Positions 29,755-44,429 of a DNA stretch of 64,000 nt are shown here, piece after piece (position 1 is the first letter of the stretch; every line of letters begins with the position of its first letter). Both the position numbers and the translations under genes were made by a program. The notes beneath the pieces were generated by a model, which saw only the letters and a list, made by a program, of their open reading frames with translations, was not told the origin of the DNA and searched no databases. Source of the stretch: Neofusicoccum parvum (taxonomy: Eukaryota > Ascomycota > Dothideomycetes > Botryosphaeriales > Botryosphaeriaceae); assembly GCA_020912385.1 (NCBI GenBank), contig CP087212.1, positions 310,001 through 374,000 of the forward strand, written 5' to 3'.

Positions 29755-31548
29755 TCAGTTTGATTGCGAGGGCGTCGACATGGGCGTCGACGCTGCGCTC
29801 TCATCAACGATGTCCGACAAGCGCATCTTCTTCTGCCGGGGGCCTTCGCCCCGGTACTCGGCCAGCTCGGCCTCGAGCTCGTCGACGCGACGCTTCAGTT
29901 CAGCCTCACGCGAGTGTGATTCTTCCAGCTCCTGCTGCAACCGCTTCTCGTGGTCGCGAGCGTGAGCCTCATCCTGACGTGCGCGCTGCTCGCTCTGCTC
30001 GAGCTCGGTGACGCGACCGCGGAACAGGTCGTTGATGACCTCCAGCTCACTGACGCGTGTCTTGAGGGCGGTGTTTGTGGTCGCCAGGCCGTCGTAGGAC
30101 ATGGGCGGCTCGAGATGCGAGCCGTTCACCGACGATGCAGACGGCGAGGGCTGGCGGTGCATGAAGGACGGCAGCGAGGGCGAATGGAATTCATGACCGT
30201 TAAGCGTTACACCATCGAACATATGCTGGGGTGCAATGTTGGAGGGGTGGTGTAGGCTCGGGGTGCCGGTGCGCGACAAGGGCGACGTCGAGCGCTCCGA
30301 TGCGCCGGACGAGACCTTTTGCGAGCGGCGGTGGTTGGCGAGCGCGTCAACAGGCGGCGTGCCGGCAGCGGCGTGCGCTTGATCGAGGCCGTTGTCATGC
30401 TGCTGCTGCTGGGCGCGGTGGTGAGCGGGAGCGGGAGTCACTGGGGCTGCAGGCGGCTCACCTTCTTCTTAGGGCCCTGTCCAGAAGTCTTGACGCGGTT
30501 CCGGCTCTTGATCACGTCGGTCTTGAGGCTTATCGGGCGCGGGCGGCCGTGCAGCTTCAGGAACAGGCCGCAGGCGTTGCACAGCACGGAGCCGACCTCA
30601 TCGCGGCGCCAGAGCGGGGTGGTGCTGGTGGTGCAGTTCTGGCAGATGGGCTGTTGGTTGTTGTCAGCGAGGGTGGCCATCTCGAGGGTCGGCGTTGGTG
30701 GGTGTTGGCGATAAGCAGGATAAGGGCGAGAAAGACGAGAGAGTTTTCACACTGGCTGGAACACCACAGGGCCCGGGGCCCATGCTCCGCGCTCTCGGGG
30801 AACGCCAACGCGGCGCGCGCACTCACCGGGTTCGGGCCACCAGACGTGGCCGGCGCAGACGTGGCGTAGGTCATGCTGTGCGAAACGGCATTCGGGGGCC
30901 TGTGAGGAGGAGAGGCTGTCAGCGCGAGGTTCCGCAGGTCTTTGTTGTCGTTGCGCGCCGGGGTGGAGCTCGGGGCTGTTATCAATGATGCGCAGGGTTT
31001 GTGTGCTATCGCAATCGAGCTCTTTCCCAAACGTGAGGGACGCCCGCCCCAGCCCAGCCATTGGCTTTCACCACCGCCGCACGCCTTGCGTTGCGCCGGC
31101 GAGCCCAATCGCCCGCTGTGCGTGGCGGTGGGTGCTTCCAGCGCCGACGCGTGCGCGCCAATGATTTCGTGGCCGCACGCGCTGCTGCTGCTGCTGCGCG
31201 CCCAACACGTCTCGCCGCCTGCCCGAAACGAAAAACAAACGGATGTCCGTACCTGCTGGTGATTGCCGGCGACGACGTCGCCGACGCTGCGAGCGACGCC
31301 AGCGTCGACACGCCGGGCAGCTGGATGCCCGGGCTGTTCCCTCTGTGCGGTGGCTGCGGCGCCGGGAGATGCGCGCCAGACTGGGACGACGCCGACGATG
31401 GCCGCGAAATGGTCAGGCCGATCGACGGCAGCTGCGGCCGCTCGTCCACCGAGGACGCCGTGTTGAAGGGAGCGAGGTCGCGCGGCGACGGCGGGCGGTG
31501 GTGGTAGTTCAGGCCCTCAATGGCCACGGGCCTGTTGAGCAGCGAGAT
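29755..31548 (-). CDS. areB: GATA transcription factor, AreB/ASD4/Dal80 type
   Basis: Exons by splice phase: exon 1 ending at 31253, then 30899-30827, 30650-30462 and 30408-29755. The single finger is C-x2-C-x17-C-x2-C ([19 protein letters not shown], then LCNAC) with the basic tail [13 protein letters not shown] long C-terminal leucine-zipper coiled coil follows (from [19 protein letters not shown]). This finger-plus-zipper layout defines the AreB/NreB/ASD4 group, negative regulators of nitrogen-catabolic genes in the nucleus. The exon 1 frame (open from 31887) has no ATG. I placed the left limit at an ATC in GCCATCTCG (31548), only as a candidate non-AUG start, giving 403 residues. An ATG at 30680, inside the second intron, gives an alternative 290-residue form ([11 protein letters not shown] then the finger). 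Confidence 0.85.
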
Positions 31549-31887
31549 GGCGAGTGCGGAAGCCGTGGTTGCGGTGGCGTGAGGAGAAACGCGTGCAGTG
31601 CAAGCGCCTCTCGAAAAATAGGTGTGTTTTGCGGGGGGTGTTGCGGGCTGGGAATGGGCGCGTGGGCACAAAAGAGCGACGGGCGGGTGATTAGAGAGCG
31701 TGTATGGGAACTGGTCGTTTCGTGCTAGAGGAAGGTACAGCACTTGATGAAATGCCAAAGACGCAGGTACGGAAGCATGGACACAGGGGCAAGGCAGGGA
31801 TGCTGGAGAATGACCGTCGCCAGCGCTAAATTTGGGAGCTGACCGTGCATCCGGCACGCTGTTGAGCGCGCGCGCGTTGTTGCACAA

Positions 31888-33259
31888 GATGACGGCGCTG
31901 GTGGATCTGCGCCGTGGTGGTTTGCCGCGAGCTATGGCTGATCTGCCTCCATTATTGATCTGAAGCCTTTGCCGAAGCGTCGCAACACACCGAGATCCAG
32001 CACAGGGCTGAGGACGAAGGCCGGCTTCTCCAGCAGCGGCAATAAACGAACGGTTTGCGCCCTGATCGCGAGCCCGGCGCCAATCGATAGATTCTCACGC
32101 TCAGGGGTACAGTAGCTCCACCGTTTCAAATTACCTCCCGGGCTTGCAGGCTTCTCCATATTCTCTCGTGTCACGAGCTCCTCAGGCCTGGCGATCTCGG
32201 TCTTTTGCGCCAGCCACTTGGAGAACCGGTGTTGCTAAGACGACACCAACGGCTGCTGCTGCCAGCCGTCGCCCTGCTTCCACGCCAGGCCGCGGCGCGG
32301 AGTGCCCCCGAGCTTGTTGGCAGCAAGACAGCTCTTGCCCGGAAGCGCGGCCATGTCTCAGCCTCCTGAAAAGCAAAAAAGTTGGAGCTTCTGCATATGC
32401 GCTCGGACGCGGGCAGGGAGGCTGATAAGAGAGATAGAGTGCGGTTCCCCGTATTTGGTGGTGGGCTTGCTGAATGAGATCAAGACCAACGGCCGGGCGT
32501 GCAGCACGAAATGAAGCCTCCCGAAGCGTCACCAAGCGACGATTGCCGACCGGCTGAGCGAGACCCGTTCGCGTCGCCCATTGGCGCGTGTTCATTAGAC
32601 AGCTCGTACTCCAACGGGGGGCGGTCGTGCCGCGGGACGAGGGGATGATCACTGGGGAGGAGCCAAATGGGAATGATACTTTCCGCCGGTCAGCCAGCTC
32701 TCACCAATCGCCAGCGGTGCCGGCGGCACGAAACTTTGGCAGCACGGGCAGCCGTTGCGCAATATCGAGAGCCAATGCGCGGATACTTAGATCTGAAGGT
32801 GTGATGCTTTCAGCCAAAACAGCCGGACGGCGGGCATCCTGGGGGTGCGGCGCGGCGCGGCTGCAGAGTCGTGACGGTGTGAGGCCGGGGGACGCGAGGA
32901 GCCGGGCTCACGACCAGGACAAGGATCGTCAAGGCTGCTGGCGAGGTTCGCGGGGGAGATAATTTGATAGCGCCCCTGAGTTGTTGTGACGCCAAGCGTA
33001 GCGGGCCGACGATTGGCTAAGAGGCAGGGTCCCTTCGCAGGCAGCTTCGCTAGCGCCGTCTCGCCGCCGGTGGCCGGCCGCGCTCCCGATTTGCCGCGCA
33101 GGCGGCTGCGGTCGCGGCCACGTATTGTGCTGCTGCCACCGGCCGCTCGTCATACCTCCGTGTCCGCGTCGGCTCTGCGGCGGCTGAGGCTCAGCCCGGC
33201 CTGCCAGCTCCAGCACACATGCCACCACCACACCGGATACCCTCGTCATAAGCTCCACC
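31888..33259. other. Divergent promoter region of areB-like and PI4K genes
   Basis: About 1.4 kb without a supported gene. Two GATA motifs near 32424-32438 (TGATAAG and AGATAG) could allow GATA-factor control of the areB-like gene. Confidence 0.4.
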
Positions 33260-35493
33260 ATGTCCAAAGGCCGGCCGCCCACCTCAGGATACGCCCGCAT
33301 CGCCCAGGCCGAGGAGGAGGACGACGACATCCTCGACGACTCCGAGGATGACGACCTTCACCGTGGCCAGAGCTCCATCTCTGGTCCGGCTCGCTATGCC
33401 CCCATCCAGCCACAGCGCCACGCCCGCATGACCGCGTCCGGCAGCTCGCCCTCGAGACGCAGGTCCGGCGGTCGCGTCCGCAGCAACTCGGGCGTGGACA
33501 TCAAGGCAATCAATGCAAGGCTGGAGAGATGGGCCGACGAGATCGCCTCCAAGTTCAAGATCAAGAAGGTCCGTGGCAAGACCCAGCAGGAGCAGCAGCT
33601 GGAGATCCACCACTCTGTCTTCCAGGCCCCGGACTGGATCCGCCCTGCGACCGCCGAGACCTTGGCCAAGGATTACGATGTGGCAATGCCCGACCGCTTG
33701 ACCAAGCTGGAGTTCGACGATATTGTGCAGGGCGTACGGACCGCCATTGAGCTCGGAACACACCCCAAGTTGATCTCACAAGGCAGTTCAGGCAGCTACT
33801 TTGCCCGCAATCCTGACGGTAAGGTTGTAGGTGTCTTTAAGCCCAAAGACGAGGAGCCCTACGCGTCGAGGAATCCGAAGTGGACAAAGTGGATACACCG
33901 CAACCTGTTCCCGTTCTTCTTTGGCAGAGCCTGCCTCATCCCCAACCTCAGCTACGTATCAGAAGCCGCCGCCTACGTCCTCGACACCCAACTTCGAACC
34001 AATATCGTCCCCTACACCGACGTCGTCGGCCTATCCTCGAAATCCTTCTACTACGACTTCTGGGAGAGACGGGCATACTACAGAAAGAAGAAGCCGCTGC
34101 CGGAGAAGCTTGGAAGCTTTCAGGTCTTTCTGAAGGGATATAAGGATGCAACCCTTTTCCTGAAAGAGCACCCGTGGCCGGACCAGCACAACAACGCGTT
34201 TCGGGATGCACACGGCAGGCGCAGGAAGAGAAGATGGACTGAAGATTGCAGGCCCAGTGGTCCAGCGTCCGACGATGAGGATGAGGAACGGCCACCCACC
34301 GCCGATGAGACACAAATACGGCGGGGTTTCTGGACAGAGCGCCTGCAGCAGTCGTTCCGCGAGCAGTTGGAGAAGCTGGTCATATTGGATTACATTATGA
34401 GGAACACCGACAGAGGTTTGGACAATTGGATGATCAGGATCGATCGTAAGACGGAAGAAGCCACAATCGTGGCAGAGGCACCGAAGAAGAACGGACGCAC
34501 GAACGGCTCTGCAAATGACCCATATATGCGACAGGAGCAGATGGTTGCAACAAGCCGGTCCGGGACGCCTGCCAATGTGCCGCCCTCTGAGGACGAGCCT
34601 ACTGTGTCACTTGGCGCCATTGACAACAGTCTTTCGTGGCCGTGGAAACACCCGGACGCTGTAAGTTATACGACCACCCGATGAAGGTATAGGCTAACTT
34701 CAAGCAGTGGCGCAGTTATCCATTCGGTTGGCTATTCCTGCCAGTGTCCCTGATTGGCCAGCCCTTCTCCGAAGCAACGCGCCGACACTTCTTGCCGCTG
34801 CTTACATCGACACACTGGTGGAGCGAGACAACCCTGACATTGCGGAAGTGCTTCAGCCAGGATGCTGATTTCAAAGAACGGATGTTTGCGCGACAAATGG
34901 CAGTTATGAAGGGGCAGGCCTGGAATGTGGTGGAAACGTTGAAGACGCCGGACCACGGACCTCTGGAACTCACGCGCCGGGCAAGAGTGTGCGTGTGGGA
35001 CGACTTGGTCGACATCCCCGTCGCAGTGCCGCTGCAGCGTCCGTCAGCAGAGATGCGACGACAGACCGAAGAGCTCGCGGCGCACGACGAGACAGAGGAA
35101 ATGGACATCAGCAACGCCTTGGCTTCCTCGGCGCCTGATATTCAGTACGATCTTCTCGGCTTGGATTCTCCACAGCGCAGCAACCCATTCAACATGTCAA
35201 GACATTCCAGCACGATGGATATCCAGGAAAGCGCGCGGCCGCCTGTCGCCTCCCTCAAGTCACGCATGAGTTACGATGGACCGCGTCGTAGCAAGGCGTC
35301 TAGCCCAGTGGCATCAAGGAGAAGGCGATTCTCTTTCACGGTGCGCAGGAACAGTGGGCCTCTCGGGTTGGACGATGATGAAGGTGACTTGGGATTCTCA
35401 GCCGCCGAGGATATGGAGGGCAACAGGAAGCGGGTGATTGTGGAGCGTTTGGAAATGGTCAAGAGCAAAAACCCGATGTTTACATGGTGTTGA
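33260..35493 (+). CDS. LSB6: Type II phosphatidylinositol 4-kinase (LSB6-like)
   Basis: Two exons (33260-34660, 34708-35493) around a 47 bp intron with GTAAGT donor give 728 residues. The catalytic region starts with the G-loop SQGSSGSYFARNPDGKVVGVFKPKDEEPY (about residues 172-200; the Lys of VFKPK binds ATP) and continues FFFGRACLIPNLSYVSEAAAYVLD. The catalytic loop is DYIMRNTDRGLDNWMIR and the metal site [23 protein letters not shown]. These are the type II PI4K signatures. The enzyme makes PI4P on endosomal and vacuolar membranes; yeast Lsb6 also affects endosome motility through Las17. The acidic and Ser/Arg-rich N-terminus (30-75) and the Ser-rich C-terminus look disordered. The usual palmitoylated CCPCC motif is not visible. 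Confidence 0.93.
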
Positions 35494-36756
35494 TTGGGCA
35501 TGGCGAGGGTCTTTTGGGTATCTCCTTGTGTCTCTGTTCCCTTAGAGGAGCATCAGTGGCGTTTTGCGCATCTCATGAAGAAGGTTGTATACCTGCGGCA
35601 TGGGGAAAACGACTAGAACCCAAAAAATTTGTATGGCTTCATGGGCAAAGGTTTTTACTCGGCTCTTTCGACATACGGGATCATGACAAAAGGCGTACAA
35701 GAGGAAGAGCAAAAAGACATGTACCTGATTTAGTCAGTTTGCATATCATGGCAAAGCAGGATCCTGCGTAGGGATTGAAGCACCCGTCCAGATGTTAAAA
35801 GCAGTGAAATATATGGTTGACGAATGCTTCACAACACCATGATCATGCCTTTAGCTGAATCGGCTATGCCACTTAGAGTTGAGAGAAGCTCGTCCGAGTC
35901 CTGGCCAAACGGCTACGATGCGGCGAAGTGGTGGCGTCCTCGAAGATAGGCTATGCTAAATCTGGACTAGCGCGGTTGGACTCGATGTTGGATGATGGCG
36001 ACGCTCGACGTGACGCGAGCCCCGTCGTCACAGCGTTGTCCAGCGAACTCCGGATCCCGCGCCATGTCCCGGGTGGATTAGCGAGCGTTCTCGTACTTGC
36101 TCTGCTCGCCCTCCTGAGATGCCACCGGCCTCCCCGATCATGATAATCCAGACGCCCTTCGACACTCCGAATCCCGACCCGCCACCGCGCTGACCCATCA
36201 TCCGTCCTCTCTGACCCGTTTGTTCCCTACGCTCCTCTGCACTTGTCTAAAAGAAGCATCGCACGGTGTTTGGTACTCCTATTGCGCCGGAACTTGGAGG
36301 AAAGAGGGAAGTCCCTGGGTTGTGCAAAATGAACCCAGCCCAGCTGCTGAATCCGAAGGCGTTCAAAAAGAATAAGGGTATATCCTTTTCGTTCTATTTC
36401 ATTTCCACCCATTCACTCCCCCGTGTCTCGAGCCAATTTGCGCCATTCCCCGCCCTCTCCGCTCTTTCCGTTTCTGGCTGTGTTCTTCGGCTCTCACATG
36501 ATCTCTCTTCCACTTTCCGCTCCCTGACTTCTCTCACCGCGTCCACCCCCACTCGTCTTATGCTCTCGCACCTTTGAGCCTCCGCGCACCGAATCACGTG
36601 TTGCAGTCCATCTGTTCCTTCCTACCTTAGACTCGAGCCGAGTTTTCCTCAACCATACCATCCGGCTCGGCCTTCTTAGCCCTTCTTCCTCCACCAGCAA
36701 CCTCACCCCGCCATCCTCGTGTCCTTACCATCTTGTCATCTTCCTTTCTTCCTACC
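35494..36756. other. Intergenic, no gene seen
   Basis: 3' region of the PI4K gene and the long pyrimidine-rich leader (36380-36756) of the RAD5-like gene. Confidence 0.5.
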
Positions 36757-39700
36757 ATGGAGGCTCAGGATACCAGCGGCGAGGCTTCAATCCTCGATAT
36801 GACTGACCATCTACCCGACACTTCTGCATCGCATCCACCAACTGCAACGGCTCCGCTGTCTGACACACCTGCCGAAGATCTTGGACTGACCTCAGAAGCT
36901 CAAGGACCTTCGAATGGATCGCGTGCCTCCTCACAAGGTGCTTCCAGCAACGCGTCGCAGCCTGCCTACGACCCCAGAGCCTTGTTGAACCCCAAGGCTG
37001 CCGCCAAGCGCGCTCGAACTGCGTCCACTCAGCCCGAAGATGCGAACGGCCAAGATCCATCTGCCGAACAACTTCCTGGCATGGGTTCCATGATTGAACG
37101 CATGCACGGTGTCCAGCGCCGCGAAGATCAGCCTGTCAAGAAGCAGAAGCTCGAGTTGGCCGATGGTCAAGACGGCCGCAAGGCGACGTTCGAGGGAGCG
37201 GGCAAGGGCACCGTCCTTGGCGAGTATGTTGCCGAGCAGAGACAGGAAGGCCAGAAAGAGGCTGGTCCGCCTTCAGCTTCTGCGATCGTGGACCTTACTG
37301 CCGGTAAGCTGCAATCCAATTTCACAATGAAGTGTCTCCCTCAGCTGACTTTGAGAATGGACGATGACGATGTCGTCCTTGTGAAAGATACCGGAGATGA
37401 GGAAGTTTGCTTGGGAAAACTTGAGAACGTCTTCGCCTCAGCCTACATGTTTCCCGGACCGAAGCCGTCAGGATTTCAGGGAACAGCAACCCAGTGGCCT
37501 GCCATGAAGATTTCGCTTCGTCGGAGACCTGCATCTACCAACTATCTCATCACTTGCGTGGATCCCTGCGGCCGCGACTTTGCCCGAGCCGATGCCAGTC
37601 TGGCATTCCATCTTGTGCCTCTCATGGACAACAAACTGTTGAACCTAAGGCTGGAAACCCGCTTGGATTCTCGCAAGAGAGGACAAGGAGAACGTGCAGG
37701 AGGTAGCACTTCTAAGCGCTTGGCTCTTAACATCCATCTCTTTGCGCCCAGGAAGAACGCCAAGACGATCGGACAGAAACTCAGCCAACAGCAGCTCTGG
37801 CTGCGGGATCCCACTATCAAGCTTGGAAGGATTCCTTACGAGAATCCGCAGGCAATCCCAGCCAAAGTCCCGCGCACTCAGCCTGGCTCCAGTAGTAGCA
37901 CCCAGCCAACATACGGATTCGTTGCCAGGACCGTGGAAGAGATTCGTTCAGATGTTATTAGCATGTTCGATTCGATTGCCAACTCAGAGTCAATACCCGA
38001 GATGGAACAGCCTAGCATCATTGAGACCGAACTCCTTTCTCATCAGAAGCAAGCCTTACACTTTATGATATCGCGGGAAGCCGAAGATAGTAACGACGAC
38101 AAGAACTCGCTGTGGAAGCCAAAGCTGCGTGGCAATGGTGAGCGCTACTTTTACAATATCATCACAGGCCAGGAGTCGCGCCACAAGCCAGCACCCACCC
38201 GTGGAGGTATCCTTGCAGATATGATGGGCCTTGGAAAGACTTTGAGCATCCTCTCCTTGGTTTCTTCTACTATGGATGATGCTACAGAGTTCTCAAAGAA
38301 GGTTCCACAGCAAAACCTCGATTCTCCACTTATCAAATACAACTCCAAGGCCACTTTGCTTGTCTGCCCAGTTAGTACCGTTGCCAATTGGCAGGAGCAG
38401 GTTCAACTTCACATCAAGAAAGACGCTATAAAATACTACGTCTACCACGGACCTGGCCGTACTCTGGACGCTAAAGATCTAGCAGGGTATGATCTCGTAC
38501 TTACGACTTACAGCGTTATTGCATCGGAGCATACTCTCAAGAAGCCTCTTGCGCTTGTGAACTGGTTCCGTATTGTTCTCGACGAAGCACACATGATCCG
38601 TAGTGCGAGTACTAAACAGTCTATTGCGACATGTGCTCTGCTAGCACAGCGCCGCTGGGCTGTTACAGGTACACCCGTGCAGAACCGCCTCGATGACCTA
38701 GGCGCCTTAATCAAGTTCCTAAGGATCAAGCCGTTCGACGATAAGGGCGGCTTCACACAGTATATCCTTACGCCTTTCAAGAATGCCGACCCCGAGATCC
38801 TTCCTAAGCTACGTATTCTTGTGGATTCAATTACCCTTCGCCGCCTGAAGGACCGAATTGACCTTCCCCCTCGTCATGACCACCTAGTGCGTCTTGAATT
38901 CTCTACTGAAGAACGCAAATTATATGAATTCTTCGCAAAGGATACACAGGCTCGTATGGCTTCAATTACTTCCGGTAGAGACAAGCTTGCCAAGAACCAG
39001 ATGGGCCATATTCTGCGGGCAATGGGAAGGTTGCGCATGATATGCGCCCATGGCTCAGAACTCCTTGGTGATGAGGACATGAAGCTGACCGAGGGACTGA
39101 CACTCGATAACGCAATCGAGCTGGGGGATGACGACGAGGAGAAGCCGGCTATCACGGCAAAGCAAGCCTACGACATGCTGCATCTCCTCCGTGAGAGCGA
39201 CATGAACCACTGCGGTATTTGCGATCAAGTCATCGGCCAAACGACATTTGGTGGTGCTGTGGATTCAGACGAGGAGAGCGATGAAAGAAGGGATACTCGC
39301 ATTGGGTGCATGACTCCCTGCTACCAGATTGTCTGCCCCAACTGTCTTGACGAATTCAAGCAGCGCATGAAGAGACGCGCCGCCCCAGACTACTACATGC
39401 ATTGCCCGCTCTGCGATGCGTACGTGCGCCAGTCTCTCTTTCCACTCACGCAAGATGAAGCCGACCGTGACGAAGCCGCCCGCCAGCGCGTTCGCGACAA
39501 CCCACGTTTGGCTAAGCAGCTCGGCCGCTATGGTGGCCCGCATACTAAGGTTAAGGCGCTCATCGAGTCTCTACAAGAGAGCCGTGCTTGGACCGAGGCC
39601 AACCCGGACCAGCCTCCTATGAAGTCAGTTGTCTTCTCTGGATGGACATCGTATCTGGACCTTATCTCCATCGCTTTCGAGGATAACGGCCTTTGCTACA

Positions 39701-40089
39701 CCCGCCTGGATGGTACAATGTCCCGCAAGAAGCGCAAAATTGCGCTCGACGCCTTCCGCGATGATCCTGATGTCCAGATCATGCTCATTTCCATCACTGC
39801 AGGCGGCCTGGGCTTGAATTTAACAAGCGCTTCAAAGGCGTACGTGATGGAGCCACAATACAATCCGGCGTCTGAAGCGCAGGCTGTGGACCGTGTGCAC
39901 CGTCTTGGTCAGAAGCGCGAGGTCACCATTACGCGGTTCGTCATGAACAACAGCTTTGAGGAAAGAATGCTCGACCTCCAGGCGAAGAAGAAGGACCTGG
40001 CTGATCTGAGCATGAACCGCAATGCGCGGTTGGACCGCGAGGAGGCAGCCAAGAAGCGCCTGGAGGATTTGAGGACCTTGTTCCGCTGA
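36757..40089 (+). CDS. SNF2-family helicase with internal RING (RAD5/HLTF-like)
   Basis: Intronless, 1110 residues, start at the ATG 36757 in TACCATGG. After a disordered N-terminus there is a beta-rich module (about 200-350). The SNF2 domain carries DMMGLGKT (488-495), DEAH (609-612) and GTPVQNR. An embedded RING-like segment lies at about 812-890 (CGICDQV ... CMTPCYQIVCPNC ... HCPLCDAY). The C-terminal helicase lobe carries AGGLGLNL and AQAVDRVHRLGQKR. The RING between the two lobes is the Rad5/Rad16/HLTF arrangement, used for ubiquitin ligation in post-replication repair or chromatin control. No HIRAN domain is evident. The usual RING His is Gln857 (C-Y-Q-I-V-C), so ligase activity is doubtful. 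I cannot tell which Rad5-like paralogue this is. Confidence 0.85.
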   Translation: MEAQDTSGEASILDMTDHLPDTSASHPPTATAPLSDTPAEDLGLTSEAQGPSNGSRASSQGASSNASQPAYDPRALLNPKAAAKRARTASTQPEDANGQDPSAEQLPGMGSMIERMHGVQRREDQPVKKQKLELADGQDGRKATFEGAGKGTVLGEYVAEQRQEGQKEAGPPSASAIVDLTAGKLQSNFTMKCLPQLTLRMDDDDVVLVKDTGDEEVCLGKLENVFASAYMFPGPKPSGFQGTATQWPAMKISLRRRPASTNYLITCVDPCGRDFARADASLAFHLVPLMDNKLLNLRLETRLDSRKRGQGERAGGSTSKRLALNIHLFAPRKNAKTIGQKLSQQQLWLRDPTIKLGRIPYENPQAIPAKVPRTQPGSSSSTQPTYGFVARTVEEIRSDVISMFDSIANSESIPEMEQPSIIETELLSHQKQALHFMISREAEDSNDDKNSLWKPKLRGNGERYFYNIITGQESRHKPAPTRGGILADMMGLGKTLSILSLVSSTMDDATEFSKKVPQQNLDSPLIKYNSKATLLVCPVSTVANWQEQVQLHIKKDAIKYYVYHGPGRTLDAKDLAGYDLVLTTYSVIASEHTLKKPLALVNWFRIVLDEAHMIRSASTKQSIATCALLAQRRWAVTGTPVQNRLDDLGALIKFLRIKPFDDKGGFTQYILTPFKNADPEILPKLRILVDSITLRRLKDRIDLPPRHDHLVRLEFSTEERKLYEFFAKDTQARMASITSGRDKLAKNQMGHILRAMGRLRMICAHGSELLGDEDMKLTEGLTLDNAIELGDDDEEKPAITAKQAYDMLHLLRESDMNHCGICDQVIGQTTFGGAVDSDEESDERRDTRIGCMTPCYQIVCPNCLDEFKQRMKRRAAPDYYMHCPLCDAYVRQSLFPLTQDEADRDEAARQRVRDNPRLAKQLGRYGGPHTKVKALIESLQESRAWTEANPDQPPMKSVVFSGWTSYLDLISIAFEDNGLCYTRLDGTMSRKKRKIALDAFRDDPDVQIMLISITAGGLGLNLTSASKAYVMEPQYNPASEAQAVDRVHRLGQKREVTITRFVMNNSFEERMLDLQAKKKDLADLSMNRNARLDREEAAKKRLEDLRTLFR

Positions 40090-41084
40090 GCTTCTGCGAA
40101 TCAGCAAGCCGAGACCTGCCGCCAGCGATGTAACGACACACCGACGACGAAAAAAAAAATAGCATTCTGATTTCGGCGAGCTTGCATAGGCCCGGAGGAT
40201 ATTGAGAAGACTCAACATTTCTCTGCTCTTATTCTTTCTTCGGGCTTTCCACTAGCGGGCATATACACATGCACCCATATATTCCGTTGGCGATGCTGGC
40301 AGCTGTGGACACTACCTTCCAGCGTTTCTCCTTTGCCATTTGCTTTCGATCTCGAATCTTCACCATGCTTCTTACCCACTTCTTCTGCAACTTTCCCGGA
40401 GAGCTTCTCTTCTGGATCTCTGGTTCTGGCACGGGATTCTTCATCTCGTCGGGAGGGCCCATTCTCCGCACCTGCGAGGTACCTGGGCTCGTCGAAGGCG
40501 ATTCACATGATTTCTCTTTTGCTTGGTAATGCTACTTCTGGGGAGAGTGGGGTTTGCGGCTCTGGCCGTCTCGAAGGGAGGGAGGGAGTTTAGTTTTGCA
40601 ATGTTTAATAGAAGGCGTAATCGAGAGCACTTTCTGATGCGTTGGACGACTTTGATACGTGGATTACAAAGGCCCGCGGGCGCCCGGCGACGGCGCAGTG
40701 GACCGCGAGCTAACTTGAATCAAGAGCCCGCCCGATCATTGAAGTGTCCATGGACTCCATGGAGAATCTTGACGCGAATCTGATTGGAACGGACATCGCC
40801 GGCCTTTTTCAAGACTCACCATTCCGAGATCTGGGACGCAAGACTGATTTGCAGTTCATTCAAAGGACTTTACTCGACATGCACGCATGCATACATAACG
40901 ACATCTAACCCACGCCTACCACTCCCTAATCCTTGGGAGAAGGCAGAAAAACAAGAACCTGAACGTCTCAAGCAAGCCCAAAAGCAAACCCATGAACCCC
41001 CAGACACTCCCATTTTGCATTGCATTCAAGCCCGCACGACTCCAACGAACAGAAACCCCCGCCGCTCACAGCACCCCGCAACCC
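40090..41084. other. Intergenic, convergent 3' regions
   Basis: Between the ends of the RAD5-like and MCM3 genes. A basic frame of about 77 residues on the minus strand (ending 40229) has an ATG but no other support. Confidence 0.4.
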
Positions 41085-43746
<2,662 letters not shown>

Positions 43747-44429
43747 TGTGCTGTCGTCCGCCGAGCGTATGAATCCAGGCAGGTGTAGGAGAATGAAAAG
43801 ATCGCTGATGGACTCGGCACGGCGAGAGCGGGTGGTGTTGTGGGGTGTCAAAGGACGAGGTTGCGTGGTGGTGGAGAGCGGCGGGTGAAGGTGAGGAGGG
43901 GGACCTGTTTTGCGCGGGCTCGAGCAACCGGCGGCTGGAAAAGAGACGCGCGACGCGTCGCCGAAGCGCGACACCGCGTCACATCTAGCGCCTTGGCGCA
44001 ATTACACTTCCCAATACGACTTAGTCGAATATATCCAACGACAGTCCGCGATCGCAAGCAAAGCATGGCAATGTTAGGGAAATCACTCATGGCATTTAGG
44101 GAGCTCACCTAGGTGCGTTCATATGCATTTTGGCTCTCTGACTGCATTTAAGTGAGTCTATAGCACTGGATACGGTGGCTCTTACATCGGTTTGCATGAA
44201 AACCTCGTGCTCTTTTCGCAGCAGTCAAGTAGAATCGAACGTGTTGTTATTCACACCAATATGTACATCTCCCCTAGAAGAGAGACCTGAACAGTATAAT
44301 AAGATCGACCGTTACTTCTTGCAAAAAGCAGTCAACGCCAGGTGCTTGACCTCCCAAATGATGCCCCATACACCAGAATTCCTCCCGTGTTGGTGCCAAA
44401 GAATGAAATATAAAATCAAGAACGTATTG
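43747..44429. other. Promoter side of MCM3 and 3' end of Zn2Cys6 gene
   Basis: Apart from the MCB site at 43953-43958 nothing else is recognised. Confidence 0.5.
43953..43958. promoter_or_regulatory. MCB (ACGCGT) element upstream of MCM3
   Basis: Perfect ACGCGT palindrome 207 bp from the MCM3 ATG, the binding site of MBF at G1/S genes including MCM genes in yeasts. A single site, so the call is moderate. Confidence 0.5.

Noticed and set aside
40229..40471. Lys-rich minus-strand frame in the RAD5-like 3' region
   Set aside because: An ATG and a possible GTAAGA donor exist, but nothing else supports it and the reverse frame is equally open.
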